Positions 1 to 7,627 of a stretch of DNA of 32,588 nt are shown piece by piece. Within the stretch, counting starts at the first letter, position 1. Every line of letters begins with the position of its first letter. Under the pieces are notes generated by a model. The model was not told the origin of the DNA and did not search any database. It saw nothing but the letters and a program-made list of their open reading frames with translations. This stretch comes from Ktedonobacterales bacterium (GTDB lineage Bacteria; Chloroflexota; Ktedonobacteria; Ktedonobacterales; Ktedonobacteraceae): the NCBI GenBank assembly GCA_027451525.1, contig DAIDJF010000061.1, forward strand, positions 1 to 32,588. Reading direction: 5' to 3'. The position numbers and the translations under genes were made by a program.

Positions 1-22
1 GCCCGTTTTCCCCGTCATCATT

Positions 23-47
23 GTAGGGGCGTGATTTATCACGCCCT
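23..47. repeat. Short palindromic hairpin repeat (REP-like)
   Basis: An 8-bp perfect inverted repeat, GGGCGTGA (27-34) and TCACGCCC (39-46), encloses a TTTA loop and is preceded by GTAGG. It has no U-tract, so a simple terminator is not well supported. The GTAGGG-CG-ATT-ATC pattern resembles the sequences at 3136-3155 and 7547-7565, which suggests a degenerate dispersed repeat family. The rest of 1-190 shows no gene. Confidence 0.5.
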
Positions 48-192
48 GCCCCCCACACGCCGAAAAGTGCGCAATGAAGTTTGACAGAGCACTACGGTTG
101 TTCGGCTATGTTTCTTTTACCATCCTGACAGGTGATGATGTAGATACTTCGCACACAGTATCGCTAGTTTGCTGCGCAAATGGCAAAATGCC

Positions 193-222
193 TTGACAAG
201 GCAACTTGTTCCATGTTATAAA
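193..222 (+). promoter_or_regulatory. Sigma70-type promoter of the lysine operon
   Basis: A perfect -35 box TTGACA (193-198) is followed 17-18 nt later by TTATAA/TATAAA (216-222). Transcription would start near 229, just upstream of stem I of the first T-box leader. Position and spacing make it the best candidate promoter for the whole lys operon; no other comparable promoter lies between it and lysW. Confidence 0.7.
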
Positions 223-239
223 CCTTTATGTAACAACTG

Positions 240-550
240 CATAGCCAAAGGCTGTGACGGGACAAGTAACGGGATACGTTCCTTGCAGAGAGTGGGCGGT
301 AGCTGGAAAGCCCATATGTGAACCCCTGTGAAGAAGAACCCAGACGCCGTGAGAAGAAATCGCAGATGCGAAACTAGACCTCACCGGATGACCTCCGTAA
401 TCGGGTGTAACGTGTAGTGATACCATAGATTATGGTTATCATGTACACACCAAGGTCGCTATCGTGAGGTGGCGGCGAACAAGGGTGGTACCACGAAAGA
501 TGCATACGATGCTCTTCGTCCTTTACTGAAAGGATTGAAGGGCTTTTTTA
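240..550 (+). promoter_or_regulatory. T-box riboswitch leader, first copy
   Basis: This is a classical T-box leader, which senses uncharged tRNA and switches a terminator to an antiterminator. Visible elements are the specifier-loop 5' motif AGTA (265-268), the AGAGAG motif (287-292) with the following GGTAGCTG, and a specifier-loop 3' strand GAAGAAGAA (330-338) closed by ACGGG/CCTGT pairing. The T-box motif GGGTGGTACCACG (483-495) would pair with tRNA NCCA. A terminator stem (511-543) ends in a T-run. The specifier loop contains overlapping GAA, AAG and AGA. AAG (Lys, 334-336) fits the downstream lysine pathway, but the register cannot be fixed by eye; AGA (Arg, 335-337) followed by A and CCC also fits the usual spacing. 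Confidence 0.9.
511..550 (+). terminator. Intrinsic terminator of the first T-box
   Basis: A stem pairs CTTCGTCCTTT (about 513-523) with AAAGGATTGAAGG (about 529-542) around a short ACTG loop, followed by six T residues. It is mutually exclusive with the antiterminator formed by the T-box motif at 483-495. Read-through requires an uncharged tRNA bound to this leader. Confidence 0.85.
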
Positions 551-589
551 TTTGTCCGAATATCCCATCGAAGAACCAACAATCAAATA

Positions 590-893
590 AGATACAGGCT
601 ATGACGGGACAAGTAACAAGATCAGTTCCTTACAGAGAGTGAGTGGTAGCTGAAAAGCTCACATGTGAACCCTTGCGAAGAAGAACCCAGAGGCCGCGAG
701 AAGAAATCGTGACGTGAAAACGCGCGAAACTAGAACTCGCCGGATGCCCCCGTAAGCGGGCGTGACGTGCCATGCTGATGCAGGCACGCACAGAGGTTGT
801 CAGCGCGAGCAGGCAACAAATGAAGGTGGTAACACGAGAGCAAAATGTGCGCTCTTCGTCCTTCCCAATGTTGGGGGATGAAGGGCGTTTTTT
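590..893 (+). promoter_or_regulatory. T-box riboswitch leader, second (tandem) copy
   Basis: This second complete T-box is clearly related to the first. It shares the GACGGGACAAGTAAC block (603-617; AGTA at 612-615), the AGAGAG motif (634-639), GGTAGCTG, TGTGAACCC, the same specifier-loop strand GAAGAAGAA (677-685) and AGAAGAAATCG. The T-box motif is AAGGTGGTAACACGAG (823-838), and a terminator follows at 851-893. Stem sequences differ from copy one while pairing is kept (for example CAAG/CTTG instead of ACGGG/CCTGT), which indicates selection on structure. Candidate specifier is AAG at 681-683 (Lys), with the same GAA/AGA ambiguity. It ends 47 nt before lysW, so both leaders must be read through. 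Confidence 0.9.
851..893 (+). terminator. Intrinsic terminator of the second T-box
   Basis: A GC-rich stem pairs CTTCGTCCTTCCCAA with TTGGGGGATGAAG around a two-base TG turn, with outer GC/GC pairs, followed by TTTTTT (888-893). It is the OFF-state terminator of the second leader and the last control point before lysW. Confidence 0.85.
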
Positions 894-940
894 AATGGCA
901 ACAAATAGAAGGTGTTGAAAGAAAGAAGGAGTATACGAAG

Positions 941-1120
941 ATGGCACAGGTAACACAGGTCGCGCAGTGTCCCGAATGTGAGGCCGAGGTTTCGGTTCAC
1001 GGCATGATGGTGGGGGAAATTATCTATTGCCCCGACTGCAATGCCGAATTGGAAGTGTTGAATGTTGAGCAGCCTGCTGTGGGTCTGGCCCCACAGGTAG
1101 AGGAAGACTGGGGAGAATAA
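941..1120 (+). CDS. lysW: LysW amino-group carrier protein
   Basis: A 59-residue acidic protein. LysW carries AAA and later intermediates on the gamma-carboxyl of its C-terminal Glu, protecting the amino group during lysine synthesis. The sequence shows two zinc knuckles, CPEC (Cys10, Cys13) and CPDC (Cys30, Cys33), and ends in the diagnostic EDWGE (55-59). Length matches known LysW proteins (about 54-60 residues). The ATG is preceded by AAGGAG (926-931) at good spacing. It is first in the operon, 47 nt after the second T-box terminator and 4 nt before lysX. Identification is firm from the C-terminal motif and neighbours; only its size makes it easy to miss. Confidence 0.97.
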   Translation: MAQVTQVAQCPECEAEVSVHGMMVGEIIYCPDCNAELEVLNVEQPAVGLAPQVEEDWGE

Positions 1121-1124
1121 GACG

Positions 1125-2027
1125 ATGCGACTGGCTATTCTCACGTCACGAATTCGCGTAGAAGAGAAATTACTGATTGATGTGCTGAAACGGCGCGCAA
1201 TTGATTTTGAGATCATTGACGATGGCGAATTGCTGTTTGATCTGGCGCAGACACCGGACAGCTGGCGCGCATTTGACGCCGTGCTGTGCCGGAGCGTGAG
1301 TCAGTCACGTGGGCTAGCTGTGTCGCATGTGCTAGAGCATTGGGGTCTTCCCGTATTTAACACCGCGGCGGTCACGGCCCTGTGCAATGACAAACTGCTG
1401 ACAACGCTGGCTCTGTTGCGAGCAGGCGTTCCTACGCCACGCACAATGCTGGCCTTTGATGAAGCCCACTCAGTGGAAGGTATCGAGCAGCTTGGCTATC
1501 CAGTCGTGCTCAAACCTATCACTGGTTCCTGGGGCCGTTTGCTGGCGCGCATCAATGATCGCGACGCAGCGGAGGCGGTGCTAGAGCATCAGGAGACGCT
1601 CGGTTCTTATCAGCATCACGTGCATTACATACAGGAATATATCAACAAGCCGCAACGGGATATTCGCGCCTTTGTCGTCGGAAATCGCACGATCTGCGCT
1701 ATTTATCGCAGTAGCGCGCACTGGGTGACAAACACGGCGCGTGGGGCGGTTACCGCGAATTGTCCAGTAACGCCCGAACTTGATGAACTCTGCGTGCGTG
1801 CTGCCCAAGCTGTCGGCGGTGGCATCCTGGCGATTGACGTGCTAGAAGACGCGGAGCGCGGTTTCCTTGTCAATGAGATCAACGCGACGATGGAATTCCG
1901 CAATAGCATCGCGCCGACAGGCGTCGATATTCCCGATCAGATGATTGAGTACGTTGTGCAATCTATTGAGACACGCTTTGTTACGTCCGCTGAAGCGAAT
2001 GTGTTGCGAGAAGAGGTGCTGCGATGA
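1125..2027 (+). CDS. lysX: LysX, LysW--AAA ligase (ATP-grasp)
   Basis: A 300-residue ATP-grasp ligase of the RimK/LysX type. It joins the alpha-amino group of alpha-aminoadipate to the C-terminal Glu of LysW, with ATP hydrolysis. Visible motifs are the ATP-binding Lys130 in VVLKP, GSWGRL (134-139), NTARG (203-207), and the metal-binding Asp238 and NEIN (250-253). Length is typical (about 280-300). It starts 4 nt after lysW and its TGA overlaps the lysY ATG (ATGA), so translation is probably coupled. LysX and the glutamate-specific ArgX are close relatives. The downstream homocitrate-route genes argue for AAA as main substrate, but glutamate (for ornithine) cannot be excluded from sequence alone. 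Confidence 0.93.
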   Translation: MRLAILTSRIRVEEKLLIDVLKRRAIDFEIIDDGELLFDLAQTPDSWRAFDAVLCRSVSQSRGLAVSHVLEHWGLPVFNTAAVTALCNDKLLTTLALLRAGVPTPRTMLAFDEAHSVEGIEQLGYPVVLKPITGSWGRLLARINDRDAAEAVLEHQETLGSYQHHVHYIQEYINKPQRDIRAFVVGNRTICAIYRSSAHWVTNTARGAVTANCPVTPELDELCVRAAQAVGGGILAIDVLEDAERGFLVNEINATMEFRNSIAPTGVDIPDQMIEYVVQSIETRFVTSAEANVLREEVLR

Positions 2028-3088
2028 GTCGTATTCGGGTCGCGATTGTTGGCGGTTCCGGCTACACGGGCGGAGAGCTGGCGCGTTTGCTGCTGTTTCA
2101 TCCGCAGGTCGAACTGACGCAGGTCGCTTCGAGCGGGCACGCCGGACAATACTTGCATAGTATGCATCCCAATCTGCGCAAGCTCCCAAGCATAAGAATG
2201 TGTCATCCTGATGATCTATCTCCGTGTGACGCTATTCTGCTCTGTCTGCCACATGGCGTCTCTGCTGGCGTGATTGAACGTTATCGCCAGCTTGCACCAC
2301 GTGTGATTGATCTCTCCGCCGATTTTCGTCTGCGTTCGGCCTCGCTCTACGAGCAGTGGTACGGTGAAGAGCATGCCGCTCCGCAACTATTGAGCGAGGG
2401 TGTCTATGGTTTGCCCGAACTGCATCGCGCAGAATTAGCGGAAGCAACGCTGGTCAGCGGTACGGGCTGTATGGCGACCGCTGCTATTCTTGCCCTTATC
2501 CCGCTCTATCGCGCTGGTCTGGTCGATATGCAGATGCCGCTGGTTGTCGATGCGAAAGTTGGTTCGTCCGCCGCTGGCGCGACGCCCAGTCAGGGCAGTC
2601 ATCACCCAGAGCGCAGTGGCGCGGTGCGTTCGTTTCAGCCGACAGGTCATCGTCACACCGCCGAATTAATTCAAGAACTGGGCGGTGTGATGGGTAGTAC
2701 GCATCTTCAGCAGCGCATCGCCTTCTCCGCAACCTCGGTAGAACTGGTACGCGGCATCCTGGTTACGGCGCAGGTTTTTGTACGTGAGCGTCTCGACGAG
2801 CGTACCCTCTGGCGTGCTTATCGCGAAGTCTATCAGCGCGAACCGTTCATGCGCATCGTCAAGGAGCGCAACGGTGTTTACCGCTATCCCGAACCGAAAA
2901 TTTTGGCGGGTAGCAATTATTGTGATGTTGGTTTTGAATTGGATGTGGAGCAGCAGCGCGTGGTCGCTATCTCGGCCCTCGATAACCTGATGAAGGGCGC
3001 GGCGGGTAACGCGGTGCAGGCATTAAATTGTATGTTTGGTTGGGACGAGACCCTGGGCCTGACATTCCCCGGTCTTCATCCCGCGTAG
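2024..3088 (+). CDS. lysY: LysY, LysW-aminoadipyl-phosphate reductase (ArgC family)
   Basis: A 354-residue NADPH-dependent semialdehyde dehydrogenase of the ArgC family. It reduces LysW-bound aminoadipyl phosphate to the semialdehyde. The N-terminal Rossmann motif GGSGYTGGE (about 10-18) is followed by the catalytic Cys149 in SGTGCMATA and a central region rich in His and Ser typical of ArgC/LysY. Length is normal. The ATG overlaps the lysX stop by 4 nt. About 88 nt separate it from lysZ, the first real gap in the operon, and that gap contains a 13-nt direct repeat. ArgC is the alternative name by homology; the LysW context makes LysY more likely. Confidence 0.92.
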   Translation: MSRIRVAIVGGSGYTGGELARLLLFHPQVELTQVASSGHAGQYLHSMHPNLRKLPSIRMCHPDDLSPCDAILLCLPHGVSAGVIERYRQLAPRVIDLSADFRLRSASLYEQWYGEEHAAPQLLSEGVYGLPELHRAELAEATLVSGTGCMATAAILALIPLYRAGLVDMQMPLVVDAKVGSSAAGATPSQGSHHPERSGAVRSFQPTGHRHTAELIQELGGVMGSTHLQQRIAFSATSVELVRGILVTAQVFVRERLDERTLWRAYREVYQREPFMRIVKERNGVYRYPEPKILAGSNYCDVGFELDVEQQRVVAISALDNLMKGAAGNAVQALNCMFGWDETLGLTFPGLHPA

Positions 3089-3120
3089 AAACTGGTCTAT
3101 CGCATTCACACGGGACGTGC

Positions 3121-3159
3121 TTGATCGCGTCCGAGGTAGGGACCGATTGATCGCGTCCG
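3121..3159 (+). repeat. 13-nt direct repeat between lysY and lysZ
   Basis: TTGATCGCGTCCG occurs at 3121-3133 and 3147-3159, separated by 13 nt that include GTAGGGACC. The second copy belongs to a longer string at 3136-3155 that resembles 7547-7565 before lysT. The lysZ ribosome-binding site AAGGAG (3163-3168) follows directly. This looks like a degenerate dispersed repeat; a regulatory role is possible but unsupported. Confidence 0.5.
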
Positions 3160-3176
3160 CATAAGGAGAGAAGAAA

Positions 3177-4016
3177 ATGACGCTTGTTGTGAAAATTGGT
3201 GGCGGCGCGGGTGTTGCCACAACCGCGATTGTACAGGAAATTGCTACGCTGGTTGCCCGTGGTGAGCAAGTGGTTTTGCTCCACGGCGGTTCAGACCTGA
3301 CCAACACGCTCTCAGAGCAGCTTGGACATCCTGCGCGCATGATTACCTCGCCCAGTGGCATGACGAGTCGCTACACTGATAGCGAGACATTGCGCATCTA
3401 CGCGATGGCGGTCGCGGGTCAGATCAATACTGAACTGGTCGCGCTGTTGCAACAGCATGGCGTCAACGCGATTGGACTGGCTGGCGTGGATGGACGCCTG
3501 ATGGTCGCGCGCCGCAAAGCGGTTGTGCGTTCGGTGACAGAGGATGGGCGTACGCAAATTCTGCGCGACGATCATACCGGACAGATCGAGCAGGTCAACG
3601 CCGCGCTCGTACAGACACTGCTTGACCTTGGTTATACCCCCGTCATCGCGCCTCTTGCCCTGAGCCACGAAGGTGAGCGGCTGAACGTAGATGGTGATCG
3701 CGCCGCTGCTGCCATCGCGAGTGCGCTACATGCCGACACATTGGCGATCATGACCAACGTTCCTGGCCTGCTTGCCAATCCCGCCGATACCACGACGCTG
3801 ATCGAAAACATTCCCGCTACTGACTTAGACGAGTACATGCACTACGCGAAAGGGCGCATGCGCAAGAAACTTCTGGGAGCGCAAGAGGCATTGACGGGTG
3901 GTGTCTCGCGTGTATGCATCGGTAGCCAATCGTTGCGCGCCGTCCTGAATGGCGCGGGCACAACCATTGCGGCCCGCTCGCTGGTCGGAACCGCGACTGA
4001 GAGGAGCCACCGATGA
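3177..4016 (+). CDS. lysZ: LysZ, LysW-aminoadipate kinase (ArgB family)
   Basis: A 279-residue amino-acid kinase that phosphorylates the delta-carboxyl of LysW-bound AAA. It shows the N-terminal phosphate-binding KIGGGAG (6-12), HGGSD (about 36-40), the substrate-loop region SRYTD, and NVDGDRAAAAIA near residue 171, all typical of the ArgB/LysZ family. Length matches LysZ (about 265-280). AAGGAG lies 8 nt upstream of the ATG. Its TGA overlaps the next gene's ATG by 4 nt. Kinase (Z) follows reductase (Y) in gene order, the reverse of reaction order. Acetylglutamate kinase is the homology-based alternative. Confidence 0.92.
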   Translation: MTLVVKIGGGAGVATTAIVQEIATLVARGEQVVLLHGGSDLTNTLSEQLGHPARMITSPSGMTSRYTDSETLRIYAMAVAGQINTELVALLQQHGVNAIGLAGVDGRLMVARRKAVVRSVTEDGRTQILRDDHTGQIEQVNAALVQTLLDLGYTPVIAPLALSHEGERLNVDGDRAAAAIASALHADTLAIMTNVPGLLANPADTTTLIENIPATDLDEYMHYAKGRMRKKLLGAQEALTGGVSRVCIGSQSLRAVLNGAGTTIAARSLVGTATERSHR

Positions 4017-6382
4017 GGGATATGCGTGCGATTATCGAACAGGAACAGACCTATACCAGTGGCGTCTATGGCAAACGCCCCGTCGCTCTCGTGCGTGGAA
4101 GCGGCGCGCTGGTCTGGGATGCCGATGGACGCGAGTACATTGATTGCACAGCAGGCTACGGCGTCGCGAATATCGGACACGCGCATCCAGCGGTTGTTGC
4201 CGCGATTACTGAGCAGGCGCAACGCCTGATTACCTGTCCTGAAATGTTTTATAACGACGTGCGCGCCGAACTGTTGCGACGCTTAGCGCAGATTGTGCCA
4301 GCTGGTCTTGAGCATATCTTCCTTTGCAATAGCGGCACAGAGGCGATTGAGGGCGCGATCAAATTCGCGCGTCTCGCCACTGGACGCACGGGCATCGTTG
4401 CAACCTTGCGTGGCTTTCATGGACGCACAATGGGCGCGCTCTCTGCGACCTGGGACCCACACTATCGCGAGCCATTTATGCCGCTTGTGCCAGATTTCAG
4501 TCACGTGCGCTATAACGATCTCGCGGCAGCGGATGCGGCGATTAGCGCGGAAACGGCAGCTGTGATTGTCGAGGTTGTGCAGGGCGAAGGTGGCGTGCAT
4601 GTTGGTACCGAGACGTATCTGCAAGGCTTGATGCATCTGTGTCATGAGCGCGGTGCACTACTGATTATCGACGAGGTGCAGACGGGTTTTGGTCGCACTG
4701 GCCGTCTCTTTGCCAGCGAACATTATGGCTTGCAACCAGACATCCTTTGTCTCGCCAAATCGCTGGCGGGTGGTGTCCCAATGGGTGCGGTCTGTCTCGG
4801 TCCGCGCGTCATGGAAAGCGGGCGCATCGCAAAAGGCGTGCATGGCAGTACCTTTGGTGGCAATCCCCTGGCTTGCGCTGCTGCTCTCGCCACGTTGGAT
4901 GTCTTAGCGAACGAGCAACTGGCAGAGCGAGCGACCCGTCTGGGCGCGCTAGCAGTGGAGCGTTTGCGCTCGATGCGTGGCCCGCTTATTCGCGAGGTGC
5001 GCGGCCTGGGTCTGCTGATCGGCATTGAAATTCGCCAGCGTGTGCAACCTTACCTGGAGGCTCTGATGGCGCGTGGCGTGCTGGCCCTGCAAGCCGGTTC
5101 TAATGTCATTCGTTTGTTACCTCCACTTGTGATCAGCGAGGAGCAACTGATGCGTGCCCTTGATGTCATCGAAGAGGTGCTAAGCGGTGGCACGACTGCA
5201 ACACGCAATACGAGCAATGGAGCACAGGTTGAGCCTCAGCAGGCCACGTCGACCCAAGAAGTCGCTGTGTTACAAAGTATGCTGAATATCCCCAGTTATT
5301 CCACTCAAGAAGGTGCTCTGGCACACTTCCTGGTGCAACAGGCGCGCGCGATGGGCTTACATGCCTATGTGGACGCAGCGGGCAATTTCATTGCCAGCAC
5401 GCACGAGACGCTTACTGATGAGCAGCCGATTGTCCTGTTAGGGCATATGGATACCGTGCGCGGCAACATTCCCGTGCGTATCGAAGATGGTATCCTCTAC
5501 GGACGCGGCGCGGTGGACGCGAAAGGACCGCTGGCGGCGTTTGTCTGTGCGACAGCGCGTCTGGCCCGTGCAGGCAATGCGCAGCGTCCAGTCGTCGTCG
5601 TCGGAGCCGTTGAGGAAGAAGCCGCGACCTCACGCGGTGCTCGTGCGGTCGTTAATCGCTATCAACCGCTTGCCTGTGTGATTGGCGAGCCGAGTGGCAG
5701 TCAGGCCGTCACGATTGGCTACAAGGGACGCTTGCTAGTTGAGTGCCATGTGACGCGCCCGATGAGTCATAGCGCGGGTAATGAGCAGCATAGCACGGAG
5801 ATTGCAGCGGCCTTCTGGGAGCGTGTCCGTGTACATGCCGAGCTGTGGAACCGCGAACATGCCGCCAACTCTGCTTTTGCCTCGCTGATGCCCTCGCTGC
5901 GCAGCATCACTAGCGATCACGCGGAAGGCATTGATGAGCGCACCGATCTGTTGATTGGCTATCGCTTGCCACCCGACTATGATATCGCCGCTCTGCGCTC
6001 TCTGTTAGAGACGTGGGCGAGCGAGAGTGGTATCGAAATCAGCTTTTCAGGCGAGGAGACAACTTTCCAGACAACACGCACGACCACAATTGCGCGTGCA
6101 TTCATCCGCGCCATTCGTACAACAGGCTATCAGGCGACTTTTAAGTACAAGACAGGAACTTCTGATATGAACGTGGTTGGACCAGTCTGGGGCCAGAACA
6201 TTGTCGCCTATGGCCCTGGGGACTCGCGTCTGGACCACACGCCGCAGGAGCATATTCGCTTGGCTGAGTATGCCCACGCGATAGATGTGCTTGAACAGGT
6301 ATTACATGAAATGACAATCGTACCGGCAATGCAGCAGGTAGCAGTAGCGATGAGTGCTACGGTTGAGGAGCGTGTGCGATGA
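4013..6382 (+). CDS. lysJ-lysK: LysJ-LysK fusion: LysW-aminoadipate-semialdehyde aminotransferase + LysW-lysine hydrolase
   Basis: A single 789-residue ORF carries two enzymes usually made separately. Residues about 1-390 form a class III PLP aminotransferase: GVANIGHAHP, CNSGTEAIEGAIK, GFHGRTMG, IIDEVQTGFGRTG, and the PLP lysine Lys249 in LAKSLAGG. A Thr/Asn/Gln-rich linker (about 391-420) follows. Residues about 421-789 form an M20-type peptidase: His478 in GHMDTV, the metal-bridging Asp in GAVDAKGP, the EEEA catalytic Glu pair, GEPS, and a final metal His in DHTPQEH. LysJ aminates the carrier-bound semialdehyde, and LysK cleaves LysW-lysine to free lysine. Both active sites look intact. 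ATGA overlaps occur at both ends. The fusion would let the last two steps occur on one polypeptide without LysW release; that is inference. Confidence 0.93.
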   Translation: MRDMRAIIEQEQTYTSGVYGKRPVALVRGSGALVWDADGREYIDCTAGYGVANIGHAHPAVVAAITEQAQRLITCPEMFYNDVRAELLRRLAQIVPAGLEHIFLCNSGTEAIEGAIKFARLATGRTGIVATLRGFHGRTMGALSATWDPHYREPFMPLVPDFSHVRYNDLAAADAAISAETAAVIVEVVQGEGGVHVGTETYLQGLMHLCHERGALLIIDEVQTGFGRTGRLFASEHYGLQPDILCLAKSLAGGVPMGAVCLGPRVMESGRIAKGVHGSTFGGNPLACAAALATLDVLANEQLAERATRLGALAVERLRSMRGPLIREVRGLGLLIGIEIRQRVQPYLEALMARGVLALQAGSNVIRLLPPLVISEEQLMRALDVIEEVLSGGTTATRNTSNGAQVEPQQATSTQEVAVLQSMLNIPSYSTQEGALAHFLVQQARAMGLHAYVDAAGNFIASTHETLTDEQPIVLLGHMDTVRGNIPVRIEDGILYGRGAVDAKGPLAAFVCATARLARAGNAQRPVVVVGAVEEEAATSRGARAVVNRYQPLACVIGEPSGSQAVTIGYKGRLLVECHVTRPMSHSAGNEQHSTEIAAAFWERVRVHAELWNREHAANSAFASLMPSLRSITSDHAEGIDERTDLLIGYRLPPDYDIAALRSLLETWASESGIEISFSGEETTFQTTRTTTIARAFIRAIRTTGYQATFKYKTGTSDMNVVGPVWGQNIVAYGPGDSRLDHTPQEHIRLAEYAHAIDVLEQVLHEMTIVPAMQQVAVAMSATVEERVR

Positions 6383-7518
6383 GACCAGTTGCTATTCTTG
6401 ACTCAACCCTGCGTGAGGGCGAACAGTTCACATGCGCGTATTTTAGCAATGAGCAACGTATGTTGGTTGTGCGTATGCTGGATGCATTGGGTGTTCCCAT
6501 GATTGAAGTGCCGTCGCCGATTGCCTCGCCAGAGACACGTGCGGCGGTTGAAGCTCTATGCGCTTTGAAGCTCAATGCGCGCATTTTTGCCCATGTGCGT
6601 TGTGTCGAGGCAGACGTGGAAGCCGCACTTGCCACGCCCGTTGATGGTATTAACCTGTTCTATGGCACATCAAAAGAGCTGCGCACATTCAGTCACGGGC
6701 GACGTATCGAGCAGATGATTGCCGACGCCGTGCCGCTGATTCGCCGTATTCGTGCTGCTGGTCGCTACGTGCGCTTCTCCGCCGAGGATGCCTTTCGCAG
6801 CGACCTGATCGACCTGCTGACCATCTTTGATGCGGTTGTCGAGGCGGGCGTGCAGCGCATTGGCCTGCCCGATACGGTTGGTATCGCCACACCCCGTCAG
6901 GTTGAGCGATTAGTTCACCTGTGTGCTGAACGCTATCCGCAGGTTGGCATCGAATTTCACGGGCATAACGATACTGGTTGCGCGATTGCCAATGCGGTTG
7001 CTGCTCTGGAAGCTGGTGCGGACTGTATAGATGTAACCGTGATGGGGATTGGAGAGCGCAACGGTATTGCCTCGCTGAGTGGCCTGATCGCGCAACTCTA
7101 TATTCATCACCCTGAGCAACTGGCAGGCTATGACCTGACGCAACTGGCTCCGCTCGACCAGTTTGTGGCGAACTGTCTCAACCTGCCCATTCCTTTTAAT
7201 ATGCCGATTACCGCCAGCAGTGCCTTTACACACCGCGCTGGTATTCACACAAAGGCCGTCTTGCAGAACCCACGGGCCTACGAGATTCTCGATCCTCGTG
7301 ATTTCGGGCTATCACGTCAGGTTGAGCTTGGTTCACGCTTCACTGGACGACACGCCGTTGGACATCGCGTTGCCACGCTGGGCCTGCATCTGAGCAATGA
7401 TGATATCACTGTCTTGACGCACGCCCTTAAAGCGCGGGCCGAGCGTGGTTCTCTCACCCAGGAAGAGGTTGATACCTTCATTCAAGATTGGTGTCTGACA
7501 TCATCTACCAATAAGTAA
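6379..7518 (+). CDS. lysS: Homocitrate synthase
   Basis: A 379-residue DRE-TIM metallolyase catalysing 2-oxoglutarate + acetyl-CoA to homocitrate, the first committed step of the AAA pathway. The N-terminus has DSTLREGEQ (9-17; catalytic Arg and metal Asp). The metal pair is His194/His196 in EFHGHNDTG, followed by GIGERNGIASL, typical of homocitrate and isopropylmalate synthases. Length fits homocitrate synthase (about 375-390) and lacks the roughly 120-residue LeuA regulatory domain of long isopropylmalate synthases. The ATG overlaps the lysJK stop by 4 nt. Feedback inhibition by lysine is known in homologues. A short LeuA or citramalate synthase is the alternative, disfavoured by context. 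Confidence 0.9.
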   Translation: MRPVAILDSTLREGEQFTCAYFSNEQRMLVVRMLDALGVPMIEVPSPIASPETRAAVEALCALKLNARIFAHVRCVEADVEAALATPVDGINLFYGTSKELRTFSHGRRIEQMIADAVPLIRRIRAAGRYVRFSAEDAFRSDLIDLLTIFDAVVEAGVQRIGLPDTVGIATPRQVERLVHLCAERYPQVGIEFHGHNDTGCAIANAVAALEAGADCIDVTVMGIGERNGIASLSGLIAQLYIHHPEQLAGYDLTQLAPLDQFVANCLNLPIPFNMPITASSAFTHRAGIHTKAVLQNPRAYEILDPRDFGLSRQVELGSRFTGRHAVGHRVATLGLHLSNDDITVLTHALKARAERGSLTQEEVDTFIQDWCLTSSTNK

Positions 7519-7546
7519 ATCATTACTTTCTCAACGACATACTGCC

Positions 7547-7565
7547 GTAGGGATCGATTGAGCGG
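7547..7565 (+). repeat. Degenerate copy of dispersed GTAGGG..CGATTGA repeat
   Basis: GTAGGGATCGATTGAGCGG resembles GTAGGGACCGATTGATCGCG at 3136-3155 and more weakly the hairpin at 23-47. It lies in the 109-nt gap between homocitrate synthase and lysT. Apart from the lysT ribosome-binding site (near 7612-7620), nothing else was recognised in this gap. Confidence 0.35.
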
Positions 7566-7627
7566 TTTTGTAAGCGTAAAAGCAGAAAATATATATTTGA
7601 CACGTATTAAAGAAAGGGAACACGAGC

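Noticed and set aside
81..113. TTGACA at 81 as a second lys operon promoter
   Set aside because: No acceptable -10 hexamer lies 16-18 nt downstream; TATGTT is 21 nt away. The promoter at 193-222 is much better.
226..1216. Three minus-strand frames (66, 108 and 138 codons) across the T-box leaders and lysW
   Set aside because: They lie antisense to structured leaders and to lysW, lack ribosome-binding sites and show no recognisable protein features. The RNA structures explain the sequence better.
7597..7602. TTGACA before lysT as an internal promoter
   Set aside because: A -10 at normal spacing would fall within a few bases of the start codon, leaving no room for a leader and ribosome-binding site.
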